The notes: generated from the sequence alone by a model not told the origin. 64,000 nt of DNA from Erpetoichthys calabaricus (GCF_900747795.2 NC_041401.2:31814053-31878052), one strand, 5' to 3'. Numbered from the stretch's first letter, positions 32,502-47,500 are shown. Numbers and translations are program-made.

Positions 32502-35500
32502 GTGGGTACATTGGCCCTTTTCGTGTTGCATGTGGTTGGTTGGCTCCTTTTGGCAGTTTTGTTTGGACGACTGTTGTTATTGCCCTTACGTAAAAAAAAG
32601 AAAAAGACGCTGTAGCGCACTTTAACTTTGACGTGGCCCTGGGCTACTTATTGGTGACAACAGAGGGAAGTCTTTCTGCGATTTTGTTTGAGACGTTAGA
32701 GTTTACATAGATATATTATAGTGTTACAGTCGACCTAGAATTGCGCAGCCGCTTTTACGTATAATTGAGATAAATGTGTAATTTACTTTTATCACCACGC
32801 AGGACACCCCTCGCGTCACTTGCAGTATTGTTATTATAATGTGAATTAATAAAGTATATCTATCTATTGGCTCTCCCCCGCCGACCTTGTCCAATTCTTG
32901 TTATTGTTCTTATTATTACACCCATCTCCCCCCAGTTATCCGTCCATGTTGTAATCCTAACGTACCCACGCCAGCTTTGTGTTCCGTTCCACTGCGTACT
33001 CCTTCACCCCGAGCCCGGCCTCGTCGGCTGTGCTTACGCAGTTCTCCGATACGTTCAGCTGATAATGCTGTGCGCTCTTCGAAACGTCCCAGTTGTTGTT
33101 GTTGTTCCTTGCGGCTGCTTTCGTGATTTTGAGCGCTTTAGTTCCACATTTCAGTACAACGTGCAGTTCATTTCAGGGCTAAACTTTTTTTCATATTTCT
33201 AGGTTGTATACTCTGGGAATTTTAAAACGATATGCCGTCAATTATTTTACTCATCGATGAGTGCGGGGAAATAAAAGCACGAGATAGCCTGTCAGACATT
33301 AGCAACCAAGTAAATACATTCTGGCATTTCACAAGGACGGTAAAACCTGGAAGCAGACTTTAAGTTAACTTCCATGTAGCCACAACACACCGCGTTTTAC
33401 AGTAATGTGGCATTACGCCATTTGTGTAGCTGACAGAGTACAAGGTTAGCAGTTTGTTTAAACAGTAAGCGCATACAAAAAAAGATTAATCAGCCACCCT
33501 CCGCTCATACAAACGCACTGACTTGCAAAAGTGTTAAAACCCTTTAAAAAATTCAAATGTTACTGGATCATGACCTTGTACCATCTGTGTTTTTATTGCA
33601 AGCATTACATCTTCAAAAAGAAAACAGTTAAGGAAGTAAGGAGTGTTTTGTCAGCTGATTTTGTAACTGCACTGATGGGTTTAAATGGCATTACTGCACC
33701 TAAATCCCATACCCAAACATCAGCGCAATACTCTGCTTGTGTAAGGAAGGAGCTTCAAAGGGCCAAAGAGTAGCAAGTACGACACTTCAGATATTTAAAA
33801 GAAAGTATTTATACAATTAAAAATCTTTGTTTACACCAGTAACTAAATAAAACACAATTCTCTCCAAAAACTGGATTTTACAGTACATAACCAAGACATT
33901 TTATGTTGCACAACCCTTGTGTGTCTGTCAGCTATCATTGTACCAAGTTTAGATGTCATATCCCATAGCATTGCAAAGTTAGAATATTTGGTACACGGTG
34001 ACCCCCGGTTAGGAACCATAGTGGCTCTTTTTGGAAACATTTAGTCCCTTGCACCAAAACTATCTCTCAAAGTAGTGCAGTTGTATGCTTTTAGAAAACT
34101 AGGGAGCTCTGCCCCCTGCCCGCTTCGTTCGCCGACCCCCGGGCAGGCGCTACACGCTGGCCACATCACGGCTCTGCCACTTGTGTATGGGGGAGCGGAT
34201 GTACAATTTAAACAGATTATTTTCATGGGAATTGTTATATATACATAATAGAACTATTTTATATTACAGCAAGTAATTAACCATAGTTTAAAAATAAAAT
34301 AGTAAAACAATAAATAGATAAATTGAAAGAAAATTGTTTCATGTTGCGTTAGAGGTATTCGTTGAGTTACACGTTTCCATTCTGTTTGGCATTGAAATTA
34401 ACATGCCAATACTTTTTAAACTTAAACTTGTACTGTAAAGCTTCAGGAAAAAAATTTTTTAATTAATTTTTCATCAATATCACATTGAATTTTGATTCTG
34501 TGTTTGGAGTTACATCGTGACAATGCAACGTATAACTGCCCGTGAGTGAATATCGTTTCTTTCTCTGTAATAAATAAACTGACTTTTCGAATGTTTGTCC
34601 CTGTGATTTGTTAAATGTCATAGCAAAAGCTATTCAAACAGGAAACTGTTAATGTTTTAATATGAATGGCATATCAAGATCTCCTTTGGTGTCTAATGTT
34701 CTTGTTGCCTGTTAAAATTTTACTTGTCAGAATTGTTTGACCAATTTTGAATACAACTAATCTTGTCCTGTTGCGTAGCCCATCACTCAGGCATAAATTA
34801 CACAATAACATTACGATACATCCTTCTTTCAACAGTAATTTGGCTGGTGGAAGACCATACAGTTTTAACAGTTATGGATATTCTACAGGATATTGTAAGT
34901 TGATGTTTTCATCTTCTGCAACATCACCACCAACTGTTTCAGCATAGTAGCTTAGTCTATTGGTACTCATTTACCCATTTTGCCATGTAACCAATGGACA
35001 ATTTTTGCGTTAATTTGTTTGACTTCATCGTTTCTCAGTGCTAGGATTGCCTGTGTACTCCTTTCTTCTGTTGATAACCCTTCACGATGAAATTCTTCAA
35101 TAAGATTTGGACATAATAAGTCTTCTAATTGGGAACTTAAAGTGAGGAAAACCTAAAAAATTATAAGAGCTGTGTCTGACAAAAGCATTGATACGAATGA
35201 GAGGCGAGAGGACTGTGGTGTGGGCCGCTAACCAGAAATGGTTGAGAGGAGGGCAGGACTTGGAAAAAAATCTCTTAGCAAAAGTCTCATCTTGTCTCAA
35301 GATTTTCTTTTATAATAGAGAGACAAAAATCTATATATATGTACACACACAAAATAAATGTATTGCTTTGAAGCAACAAGTAAACAATTTGTAACGACTA
35401 GGGGGCTTTGCCCCCTGCTCATTTCACTCGCCAACCCCCGTGTTTGTTTTTCCGGATACACACTTTTAAGATTTTTTTTTCTTTGAATTGGTGCTATTTC

Positions 35501-38500
35501 ATTAGTTTCACTTTTATTTCAGATCTTCGGTAAAAGCAATATTTGGAATCCTTCGAGTCCCAATGTGCTGAATCTTTTAAATGAGGTCAGTGAGACATGT
35601 TTAATGACTTTGTACCACAATTCAGGATAGCTCTCTCTGTTTGGAATTTCAGCACAGACAAAGCGATTGACATCATCAGCAGTTAATAATTTTTTTTGCA
35701 AAGTAACCAATAAACGCATGTGAGGTAAAACACGTTGGTGAAATTCTCTGACTTAAATTTCAAAGCCTTACTATATTTTCATACATCTGACATATCACCT
35801 ATGTCCATATATTCGATCTCTATTCGCCTTTTTGTTATTTCTCAGAGTAATAATTTCTCTTTGTTTGCGCCGATGCGATGTTTACTTTCTTTGTTTTGAC
35901 ACTTTCGTTTTTTTTTTTCTGCTTTCATATTCTGTATCTCGCTCTGCATGTGTTTCGCGTCTACATTTTTTTTAGTCTTTTACTGTTTTCATTATCTCTA
36001 ACCTGCTCTGCATGTGTTTGGCCCCCTTGTTTATGACGTTTTGCTTTGTTTCCTACTCTTTGTCTTTTATTTCTGGCCTCACTTTGTCCTGCTTTTTTTT
36101 CAATGACACCTGGTCTGTGGTGATCATTTTCCCTTTTTTCAAGTAATTTCCGCTTGTTTGCGCTACTGCGATCTTTACTTTCTTTTTTTTGACACTTTCT
36201 AATTTTCCTGCTTTCATATCCTATAACTTTCTCTACATGTGTATCGCGCCGTTTTTTTTGAGCCTTTCAAATTCCACTGCTTCCATAATCTCTAACCTTC
36301 TCTGCGTGTGTATAGTGCCAACGTTTTTGAACGTCTTTATGAAGTTCTACTTTGTCTTTTAATTCTGAGCCTGATTGGACCTGCTTTTTTTTCAATTCCA
36401 CTTGCAATTCCACTGAAAATGACTTTCCTTATTTTCTGAATTTGCACCTCGATTATTCTTTTTTTTCTCTCCAGCACTTTTGAGTCTCTTGTGTTTTGGA
36501 GTATATCAGTAATTGGCTTGTTACATATTTTACTCCATTTATTTTTTTTATTTTGGCATAATATAGTACATGATGTGATAAACTACAACACTTTTTTCCT
36601 TCAGAGTGTGATGATTAAAATATCTTTCTCTGTCTGCAAAATCATTCTTGTTGTATTCCTGCTACCTCTACTCCTTCTGAGCGTCTCTTCTCAGCTGCTG
36701 GGAACATTGTCTGAAAGAAGAGAGCCAGCCTCACACCAGAGCATGTCGAAATGCTCACATTCCTGCACTGCAATCAGGAATATCCATCCATCCATTTTCC
36801 AACCCGCTGAATCCAAACACAGGGTCACTGGGGTCTGCTGGAGCCAATCCCAGCCAACACAGGGCACAAGGCAGGAACCAATCCTGGGCAGGGTGCCAAC
36901 CCACCGCAGGACACACACATACACACCCACACACCAAGCACACACTAGGGCCAATTTAGAATCGCCAATCCACCTAACTGTGGGAGGAAACCAGAGCGCC
37001 CGGAGGAAACCCACGCAGACACGGGGAGAACATGCAAACTCCACGCAGGGAGGACCCGGGAAGTGAACCCAGGTCTCCTAACTGTGAGGCAGCAGCGCTA
37101 CCACTGCGCCACCCAATCAGGAACATATGAACTGAAACATAAAGGACATAGCAGCACTAGAAAAGGTCCAGAGAAGAGCGACTGGGCTGATTTAGGGCTA
37201 CAGGTTTTGAATTATGAGGAAAGATTAAAAGAGCTGAGCCTTTATAGTTTAAGCAAAAGAAGATTAAGAGCTGACATGATTGAAGTGTTTAAAATTATGA
37301 AGGGAGTTAGTCCAGTGGATCGAGACTGTGACTTTAAAATTAGTTCATCAAGAACACAGGGACACAGTTGGAAACTTGTTAAGGGTAAATTTCCCACAAA
37401 CATTAGGAAGTTTTTCTTTACACAAAGAACGATAGACACTTGGAATAAACTACCAAGTAGTGTGGTAGACAATAAGATGTTGGGGACTTTCAAAACTCGA
37501 CTTGATGTTTTTTTGGAAGAAATAAGTGGATAGGACTGGCGAGCTTTGTTGGGCTGAATGGCCTGTTCTCGTCTAGAGTGTTGTAATGAATCTTTTACAA
37601 ACTGTACATTATTGTTTTATTTTATTTGAATTGAAGCTTTATTTAAACTTTTGAACTTTAAGACACACCAGTGGCCGTTTTTGGTTAAGTTAAATGCACT
37701 TTTTTTTTGTTTAAAGACCATGTGCACTTTAGTTTGTATTGTTTAATGTATTTCTTTTTTATTGTGATGGTCACACTAATATAAAACATCTGATTATTTT
37801 CAAATTCATATGTTCCACTGGTGGTTGTTTTAATTTGATTATTATTAACTTTAATCGTGTTCATGCAGAGACATCAGGGTGACATTCACAGGTGGACAGA
37901 CGTGAGCAGATGAGGTAAGACATACACTGGTGTCCAGAACAAGATGTGCAACCACAGGTCGCAGGCATCAAAATAGTCAGGCATGAAATAATCGTGACTA
38001 ATCGAAAAAAAATTGAATGATTAGTCGACTACCAAAATAATCATTAGTTGCAGCCCTAATGAGAAGTGACCATGTACAGATTATTACAATGCCACATTTA
38101 GTACAGTTAGGTTTTGTCATCCCCATCTGCAGGTTTATACAATCCATATTTAGGGCAATATTGTTGTATAAACGCCATGGGTGAGCTACATAATCATGTG
38201 CTTCTATTCTTTGAGACATTAGTCCTTAAATGCATTCTAAGGATGTTACTGTAGCAGTTTTGAATTCTTCTTGTTTTGCTGCTTCTGTTCCACCAGTCCT
38301 TTCCAGAAACCTTTCAACACAGAAGAGAATGACATTGTCGTTTACATTGCCAACTTCCACCTGCTCAATGAGACGGCAGATCCTTTGCCTTATCAAATAC
38401 CTGTTCTCCATCTTTAATGCTGGTTGAACATATTTGTTATTGGAGCGCCTCCTACCCCAACTCATGCCCCTTGCCCAATGTTTTGACACTAATTGGTCAT

Positions 38501-41500
38501 TTGATTGCATTCACCTTTGGCATTATTAATGTGTGGCCTTGAATCAACATGCATTGGAGTTGGAGTAGCCGCTAGGCAATATGCAATACCTCTGCTTTCC
38601 TTTTAGTTTTGACAGTCCATGAACATAAGATAAAATGCAGCGCACGTTTGTGTTGCATTTTAAACTGTCAAAAATTGCGTGCCTTGGAGATAAGCAATCA
38701 ATCATTTGGCTGTTTTTAAGTACAACATAGTAAAACCATGCTAAAATTAAAGGTGCCACGTGCATTTGCATTCTGTTGCAATGTAGTTAACACATTGGAT
38801 TGCATTAAATTTTGTCAAGAATATTCTTGACATATTCACATGACAAACTGATTAAAAAAAACTTAAAAGTCAACTTTTCTCTCTTTAGTAGCACCAACTC
38901 TTTGATCTCAATTATGATGTAGTCTTTGAACCAAAGACTAGACCAAAAATTGAACCTGTTTCCTATAATCCAGACTTCTACGCCTTGTATTTGACGTCTT
39001 CACAATTATCACAGCAGTGCTTTATTCTGGGAGTGTTTAAAATGAGAGAATGTGCACTCGGGTGTGAAAGGTAGAATTATTATTCCATCAATGTTATAAT
39101 TATGTTTAGAATGTACTAGAGGGTTTTGAACCTCGTGCTTCGCGCCGTTGGGAAGAGGGGGGCTGAATGCCACTCCTCCGAAACCACGCTTAAAATGGTG
39201 ATACAATGGGATACAAATACATTTTTTTTAACTCCTCTTTGCTTAATCAGCTGTTGGTTTGCTGCTTCTGTTTTGCCATGTGATGTGCATTTTGCACGCC
39301 TACCCCTTCACTCCCCCCCCCACCAGTGCTACACGCTGTCATGCCGTGTGATCTGAACTTCACTTGCATACCAATACCCCCCCTCCAATCCCCACGCGCC
39401 ATTGTGAAGAGTGTGGCCAAGGTGACGTGGTTGCTCCTCTGAAACCTCGCTTAAACGGTGATACATTGGGAAACAAGTAACAGTTGTTATTTTTTCCTCC
39501 TCTTTGCTCAGTCAGCTACTGGCTTGCTGCTGCTTTCGTTCTGCATTATCGGCATTTCAGGCGGCGTTTCAAACTTTTAAAAGCCTGTCCAGCACCTGTC
39601 CTTTTGTCCTCAAACACTATGCGATCTCTTTTCACTTTTCAGTTATTTCACCGAGTAATATTTTCCGTTTGTGCTAAAGCAATCTTTACTCTTATTTTTT
39701 TTGAGACTTTTGAATTATCTCTAACCTGCTCTGCATGTGAAATCTCGGGACTTGCTTGCAAAGGTTGTATGACGTGACGTGCCTGCCTCACGGGATGTGA
39801 TAGATTGTCTGTCTTCAAAAGATCACATCTCGTCCCAAGATTTTTGTATATAATAGAGAAATGTAAGTTAACAATGGTTAACACGAGTGAACTAACAATT
39901 TTATAATTTAAGATTGATTGTATTTTCATTTTAGTATTTAATTTTTTTTTTTTTTTTTTTATGAATGCATTTTACAATTATGCAAAGTTCTTATCCACTT
40001 ACGAGCTTGGCAGTTTATAATCTGTGGTTTGCTCACGTCTCATTTCAAACTTGCTCATATCCTCCTGTGGTGCAAGTCTTCTGTAGAGTGAAAAAGTGAA
40101 CTGCTGACGAATTGCAGACTTTTTTGTTGTCAGTCTACTACAGTATAGGCTTGTGGTACTGCCATAGCTGCTATTATCTTTAACAATTCCACAAAAAGCC
40201 ATTTGCTGTGAATTAAACCATTTCAAGTTTTGAAAAGGGCCTGATTTGAATTAATTTGAATTAGTTTAATTCAAATTAATCCTTTAAAACAATGTTCAAA
40301 CATGAAAAACTTTTTTTTTTTTAACCAAATATTACAGTTATGCAGTCAAGCAAATACTTAAGTTTGATCAACTGGTCACATGTGTACAGTCAAAACATTA
40401 ATGTAAAAAAATGTGATGAGCCACACTTATGAATTAATTTGTTCCAAAGTCCATCGTCTAGATTTGGTTTGCAAAGTTTACAAAAAGATAGCAGTTAAAA
40501 GTGGCAGCACATCCCAATTTATTTCCGCACCTCAAACAGCATGATTAGATTAGGAACAGAGTGTACCGTGTCTGGGGCCGTGGGAAGAATAGGCCTTCTT
40601 ACCCTTCAATGGCTACTCTGGGGAAGAAGAACGAGAAGACTGTCAGAGTGCACTTGGATGAAGCGACGACTCTTCAGGCAGGCACTCCAGAGGGTGGCAG
40701 TCGTAGCTGGCCCATGGCTTTGGTGACCTTGGCAAATTGCCCATGGCCTGGGTGCATCCTGGCCTCATTCAGAGGTTATATTTAGGTGGGAGGTGTTTGA
40801 TTGGTTCATTCTTCTAATGTGACATTTAGTGACCACTAGTGACGGCACATGCTTCCTATCTGAGAGAAGATGCTGCGATAAAATATAAAGCCCACTTACT
40901 GTGGGGCCAGATTAATAATATTAGTAATATCTATCTGCAATTATTAACTATTAAAAGCCGCATGATTTTATTTTTCTCAAAAATCTTCAGTTTTTTGTTG
41001 TAGCCCTTAACTTATAACTGTTTTCTCATTGCTTAGTTTAAGGAAATTGCTGCTTATGTTAGTGAAACACCTCAGAATTATCTGCTGTTCTAGATATGTG
41101 AAACTGTATGTCATCTGCCGTACAGACCTCTGGGAGTGTTTCTTACATTTAGAAATGATCTTGTGGCCTAATGTGCTGTGAATGTAATAAAGGGCCACAC
41201 CATTTGTAATTCTGTGAATTTTTGATATGAAGTCGGAACATTTTGCAAGGATTTTTTTCCCTTTCGTGTATGATTGAAGCTAGTTTAAAGCACTTATCTA
41301 AAAAGGTCAGCCCAGTGTCTCAGGGGATTAAAGACACTTATGTGATCTATTTTGTAAAGAGCAATGCTCTTATCTAAGGGAACAAGTTCTGGTATGTTAT
41401 TTGCTACAGAATGTATAAGTCATTAATTACTTTGGCCGCAGCAGCTTTTGTGCTATGATTAGATCTTAAATGTGGTACTTTCATTAAATACAGTTTTATT

Positions 41501-44500
41501 TCTGGGTTCATTGTGCTTTTGAAAGACCTGTTATTCCTAGAATTTATCCTAAAAGGGTACTTTAGAGAGGGGTCTAAAATTGCTCATGGTTATTGTTGTT
41601 TAGAGGTTTGTCTGTTGCACTTTTTAAAAAGCTGAAAAAAGTTACCATATTGAGATATTAACAATGTTTAATACAGTTATAAAAGCCTATAGTACCTGGA
41701 TTGGTTTGAGCTGACTAATTACCTTATAAATTTCAAGTACAGGGTGCGCACAAAGTCCGTATCCCCCTATCTTTAGGAGCATTTACAGGAATAACCATGA
41801 CAATTTGGTTCCTGTGGACAACAGCCCAAGTCTTCCTGGTATTTTGAGGTGTGTTTCCGACATCCCGCCTGGTGCTGCCGCTCAAGAAATCGCAAAAAAA
41901 GTGGCGGTTGTTCCAAGACGAAGCGATGGGTGACACAAGTCAGGAAGCTTGTGATCTGATGCTGCAGCAATTTCCAAGAAATGCTGAGAAGGAAAAGGTT
42001 ATGTTCTCTGACGAGTGCGCGATTTATCGCAGCTCCCACAATCGAAACGTGTTTTTCTGGGGAAAAGAAAATGCACATTTCTTTGAAGAAATTGAGCATA
42101 GCCCATCACACGTGATGATCTGGGTCGGAATGACAGCACAGCATTTGTTTGGCCCTTATTTTTTTGATGGTTCTGTTAACCAAATCAGTTATCTGGAAAT
42201 GCTGAATGGCTGGCTCATCCCGCAACTGAGAAACCAGGGCGTCCTTGACAGTGTTTGGTTTCAACAAGACAGGGCACATGCCCATTTCACAATCACCGTG
42301 CGTGATCGCCTCAACAATGTTTTTGGGAATCGTTGGATCGGACGAGGATCAAACAACAATCCCGCTCCTCTTCCGTGGCCTCCGAGAAGCCCTGATCTCA
42401 CAACTCCAGATAATGCACTCTGGGGGTTTATCAAAGAAGATGTGCGGAAGCGCCATTATTCATTGAACGATGAACTGAAACATGCGGTTCGCGCAGCGTT
42501 CCAGAAAGTCACCCCGCAAATGTTGTAGAACATGAGCAGGAGAACCTGGTGGCGCATTCGGCTATGCAGAGATCATGGAGGGACCCATACAGATGTTTTG
42601 GATTCCTGAGAGGTAACCTTTAGCTTTCAAAATCCTCCCAAAGATAGGTCTATACAGACTTTGTGTACACCCTATACATTTATTATGCTAAGGGACTTAA
42701 ATAAGTTGAAGTTATGACTTCTTCATGTCAATTTGAACAGCTTAAGGTTACGAGGTTCTTTCAATATTGGTGCAGTAAGGAAAGGGTCAACATGGAAATG
42801 AAAAGCATGCATCTGTCCAACCAAATACTGTACCTGCTTAATTCAGTGTTAAGGCTCCTGGGAGGCTGGAATATATCTTTGCAATATCAAGTGCATGACA
42901 GAAGCCAACCCTAGAGAGGCAGCAGTCTAAGTATTAGCAATGCAGAACTAAAACATGCAGAAAAGAAAGGTTCAGATATTTTCACTTCATATTTTAGGCA
43001 TGAGAACTGGGTGTTGGTTGCTATCACTATTTCCAATTATTAGTTTCCAAGTCTGCTGCTGTTATTAAACCTCCTCAATATGTTATCCCTCATACTGTGT
43101 CTTGTTTTATTGACTAATCTGCGCTGTTGTCTTTTGGAATATGCATACTTTATATCTGCATGTGCTGCCTTGATTCTCTAACTGAATACGGACAACACTC
43201 TTTTACAGGAGACACATCCTAAATTACAAAGTACACCAAGGCTTAGTAATAAACTGCATCTGACACAGGATTTTTATAATTGTATATGTAACTTGTGAAG
43301 CATTTTTTTTTTCTTCAGGTCTGATGATATTGGCTGCTATGCCTGCGATCTTCCTGAACTATGTGGGAGCAAATTCATGTTTGTTTAGGATCAAAACATA
43401 TTTAGAAGAAGAGGAGGAGTTTTTTTGTTTTTTTTGGTTACCAAAAACGTGAGAGGCTATCCAGGGTCTCATCACAATTCAGTGTTCTTTGCCCCCGTTT
43501 GCTAATGGATCCAAGCAACAATTAAATGTTACTTAAAGCCAGTCTTTCATATTTGGAAAAATTGCACCCTCTGCTGTATGAGTCTCAACATGAATCCCAA
43601 ATTTCAGTAAACTACATACATTTTGTTTCCAAAAGTGGGCAGAATTTCAGTTGCATTGGACAGGGGTTCTCAACGTTTTAGAATTGAAATGATTTGAAGT
43701 GCTCCCTCTTTTTAGTCTTAAATTTTTAAATACGAATCTCTGACTAGGTATAACTAAAAGTAATATGTCTTTGCACTCTACCCCCAAATACTGTTGTAAA
43801 TTTTGGCAAGGGTTTATAGTTTTTTGTGTGGGAGTTTGTCATAATTTTTCTTATGTACAGTGATCCCTCGCTATATTGCGCTTCGCCTTTCGCGGCTTCA
43901 CTCTATCGCGGATTTTATATGTAAGCATATTTAAATATATATCGCGGATTTTTTGCTGGTTTACGGATTTCTGCGGACAATGGGTCTTTTAATTTCTGGT
44001 ACATGCTTCCTCAGTTGGTTTGCCCAGTTGATTTCATACAAAGGACGCTATTGGCAGATGGCTGAGAAGCTACCCAACTTACTTTTCTTTCTCTCTCTCT
44101 CTCTCTCTTGCGCTGACGTAGGGGGCTGTTCGCACACCTAGACGATAGGGACGTTGCTACCTTCTGTGTGCAGCTGCTTCCTGAAGGACATGCTGCACGG
44201 TGCTTCGCATACTTAAAAGCTCAAAGGGCACGTATTGATTTTTGACTTTGTTTCTCTCTCTCTCTCCCTGCTCCTGACGGAGGGGGTGTGGGCTGCCGCC
44301 TTCAACAGCTTTGTGTCACGGTGCTTCGCATACTTAAGAGCCAAACAGCCCTATTGATTTGTTTGCTTTACTCTCTGCTTCCTTTGAAGAGGAAGATATG
44401 TTTGCATTCTTTTAATTGTGAGACAGAACTGTCATCTCTGTCTTGTCATGGAGCACAGTTTAAACTTTTGAAAAAGAGACAAATGTTTGTTTGCAGTGTT

Positions 44501-47500
44501 TGAATAACGTTCCTGTCTCTCTACAACCTCCTGTGTTTCTGCGCAAATCTGTGACCCAAGCATGACAATATAAAAATAACTATATAAACATATGGTTTCT
44601 ACTTCGCAGATTTTCTTATTTCGCAGGTGGCTCTGGAACGCAACCCCCGCGATGGAGGAGGGATTACTGTATATGAAATGTGTTTTTTTTTTTAATTGAA
44701 AATTTTAATGCAATGTAATTAAATTAGTGTTGACAAATTCCCTTTGGGTATCTATCTATCTATCTAGTTTAATATGGAATAAAAATTAGAAAGCATGAAA
44801 TTGTATAGTTATATATGAATTCAGATCAAAACAAGGAGAAAAATAACTCACAAATTACTTAAGCTTTCAGTTCATAAAAACAGCAAAATAATTTGCAGAT
44901 GCTTACAGGTCAGTATTAAGGCTATGCCTGTTTCGTGGTATCGAGGGTCTTTTTGAATTATTCCAGTATTCTAGTCTGTCCAAAACAATCGCTCTCTGAT
45001 CATAGATGTGCTTATTTTTCATAACTGTTAACATTCTTGGTCATTACTCATTGCACATTCGTCTACATTTGGTCTACCAGTTTCTGAAACTCTTCTAAAT
45101 TGATGGTAGACCAAGCAAGTGTAAGGTCAGGTTCAGATTGAAGAGCATGCACTGTTGCTGCACCCACCCCACAAACAAAACACATCAGGATCCTAGTTGC
45201 CAACCCCCAGGCAGGTAAGTGGTCCAGTCCCACCCTCTGGAAATGACCATCTGTCTGCCGCAGCCAGTTGTTACGTAGATGTCTCCTTGGCCTGGTCCAG
45301 CCATTTCGGTCCTCAACAATGAGGATCATGTGAGCCGGATCACCCTCAGAGAGTCACACCACATGGCCATAGTGCCATAACTGACGCTCCTTCACAATGC
45401 AGGTAATGTGCCTCATTCAGGACCCCGTAATCAACCGCTCATTCGACACAAAGTCAAACCAGAGGTACCCAAGGATTCTCCAAAGAGACACAGTACCAAA
45501 GGAGTCCAGTCTTTGCCTCAAATCACTGGATAGCGTCCATGTCTCACAGCCATATAGCAAAACAGGAAGCACCAGGACTCTATAAAGACTTGGACCTTCA
45601 TCCTTTTGCATAGATATCGGTAGCACCACCACCCCTTTCCAGCGACCTCATGACCCCCCATGCTCTCTCAATCCATCTACTGACTTCATAGGAAGAGTCA
45701 CCAGAGACATGAATGTCACTGCGGAGGTAAGTAAACCTCTCGACAAGGTCGACACTGTCTCTGCAGAAAGGCACACTGCTGATGGCTGTGCCCAAGAGGT
45801 CATTAAAGGCCTGGATCTTGGTTTTTATCAGGACATTTGCAAGCCCAGACACTCCGACTCCTCGCTCAGTCTCTCGAGCGCCCCGATCAGAGCCTCCATT
45901 GACTCCGTGAAGATCACAGCATCATCAGCAAAGTCAAGATCAATGAATTTTTCTTCACCAACAGATGCCCCACAGCCACTTGACCCCATGACCCTGCCCA
46001 ACACCCAGTCCATGCAAGCATTGAACAGAGTAGGAGCAGAACACACCCCTGACGAACCACAGAATCAACTGGGAAAACCACAGACCAAAAGACCTCCCTC
46101 CTGGCCCACACTGTGCTTAAACCATTCCTCATTGTTTCCAGGCTTGGTCCCAGAGAATTCAGTGCAGTCAATCTCGGGGACAGCTGGGCCACTTTGCCTT
46201 CATTTAAGGATCACAGGTGGCTGCACAGGACTTCAATCAGGTGGCGGTGGAGCAAAACGCCACCACGGAAGAACCAGAAAAGAAAGCAGAGAAAAGTAGA
46301 GATTAGCAAAGAGTACAAATCCCTGAAGAATGTGGTCATGTTATGCTTATATAGTGTATTAAGAGCAACACTGAAGTGTAGCTAAGAAAAAGACAAATTA
46401 AAACAGTGGATTTTTAGCAGTTAGTTTTGCTTTCTTCCAAATGACCCACAGCATTAGCCTGGCATATCTCTATTGGTAAGTTACTTCAGATTTTTAGTGC
46501 ATAACAGCAAAATGCCACCTCACAACTTCTTTTATACTTAGCCTTTGGGATAATAAGCAGACCACCATTAGAAGATCTAAGGCTATGCCTTAGAGGGGGG
46601 CATTCTATTAATAATAATAATAATACATTTTATTTATATAGCACCTTTCATAAGACAACGGAATGAGCTGAATTATTTAAGGCTTTATATACCGTTAGTA
46701 ATATTTTAGAGTCAATTCTAAAGGACGTGGGTTATCCATGTAAACACAGTAAAATTGGAGAGATGTGCTCAGATTTCTTTTTCTAGTTAGGATTCTTCCT
46801 GCTGCATTCTGCACTAATTGCAACCATTTCTGTCTGTCGTAATTAGGAGTGAAAACAGAAGCATGAATTAATTTTGCAGCATCTTGCAATGTTTATATAA
46901 GCCTATTGGTACTGGTCCAAGGACACAAGTGTAGGGTTTTTTAACTTAAAGATTATTCTGTGCAGTTCACGTACCTCAATCAAAAGAACCACTGGCTTAA
47001 ACGTGCTGTAACGTCCAACAGAGCAGTGTGCGGTTAGAGATGAAGTTTGGGACCAAGTGGAAAGAAGAATAACAAGAGGGCAGTCAAACAAAGAGAGCGA
47101 CAAACAGTCTGAAAACACATTGGAATGTGAAAATATGAATGCATCGCACCTGCCTGTGAACGAAATACCAAATGCAACTTCAGAAATATCTTGCACAGTG
47201 TTATAATAAAACTTTGTGCATCAAACTTTTAAAATACGCTGGTGTGAAAATGAAATTTCATTGTATGCAATGTTGCTTTAAATAGAAACTTTTGAAAGCT
47301 TCAGAACTTTCCTATTTTGTATCTCTGGTTTAATTTCACTTCTTTTATAATAATATACTTAGAATATAAATCATGAGCATCTAAATTACAAACGAAGGGC
47401 TTCAGTAGGTTTGTGGATTTGTTGGTTTGTAACCCTATGGCTTATGTTCTTCTAATTTGTGTGTGTGTGTGTGTGTTAGGGGTAACTGGAAATTGCTTTT

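Larger units (their letters stand above)
36640..38057 (+). mobile_element. hAT transposon relic, interrupted
   Basis: The transposase C-terminus is at 36661-36780 and continues after the [21 protein letters not shown], then [17 protein letters not shown] and HCNQE. This is the hAT dimerisation region, with one internal stop. The right end at about 38010-38057 is the inverted form of TAGGGCTGCAACTAATG. A SINE (36781-37113) and a CR1 piece (about 37133-37580) lie inside. The left end was not found. Confidence 0.7.

Noticed and set aside
32867-33202. 111-codon CG-rich frame in CD302 intron 1
   Set aside because: No domain, no splice context and low-complexity valine/proline content.
36491-37066. 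191-codon + open frame
   Set aside because: It crosses intron DNA, the hAT tail out of frame and the inverted SINE; not a gene.
45709-46299. 196-codon + open frame
   Set aside because: Opposite strand of the LINE RT on -; no domain of its own.
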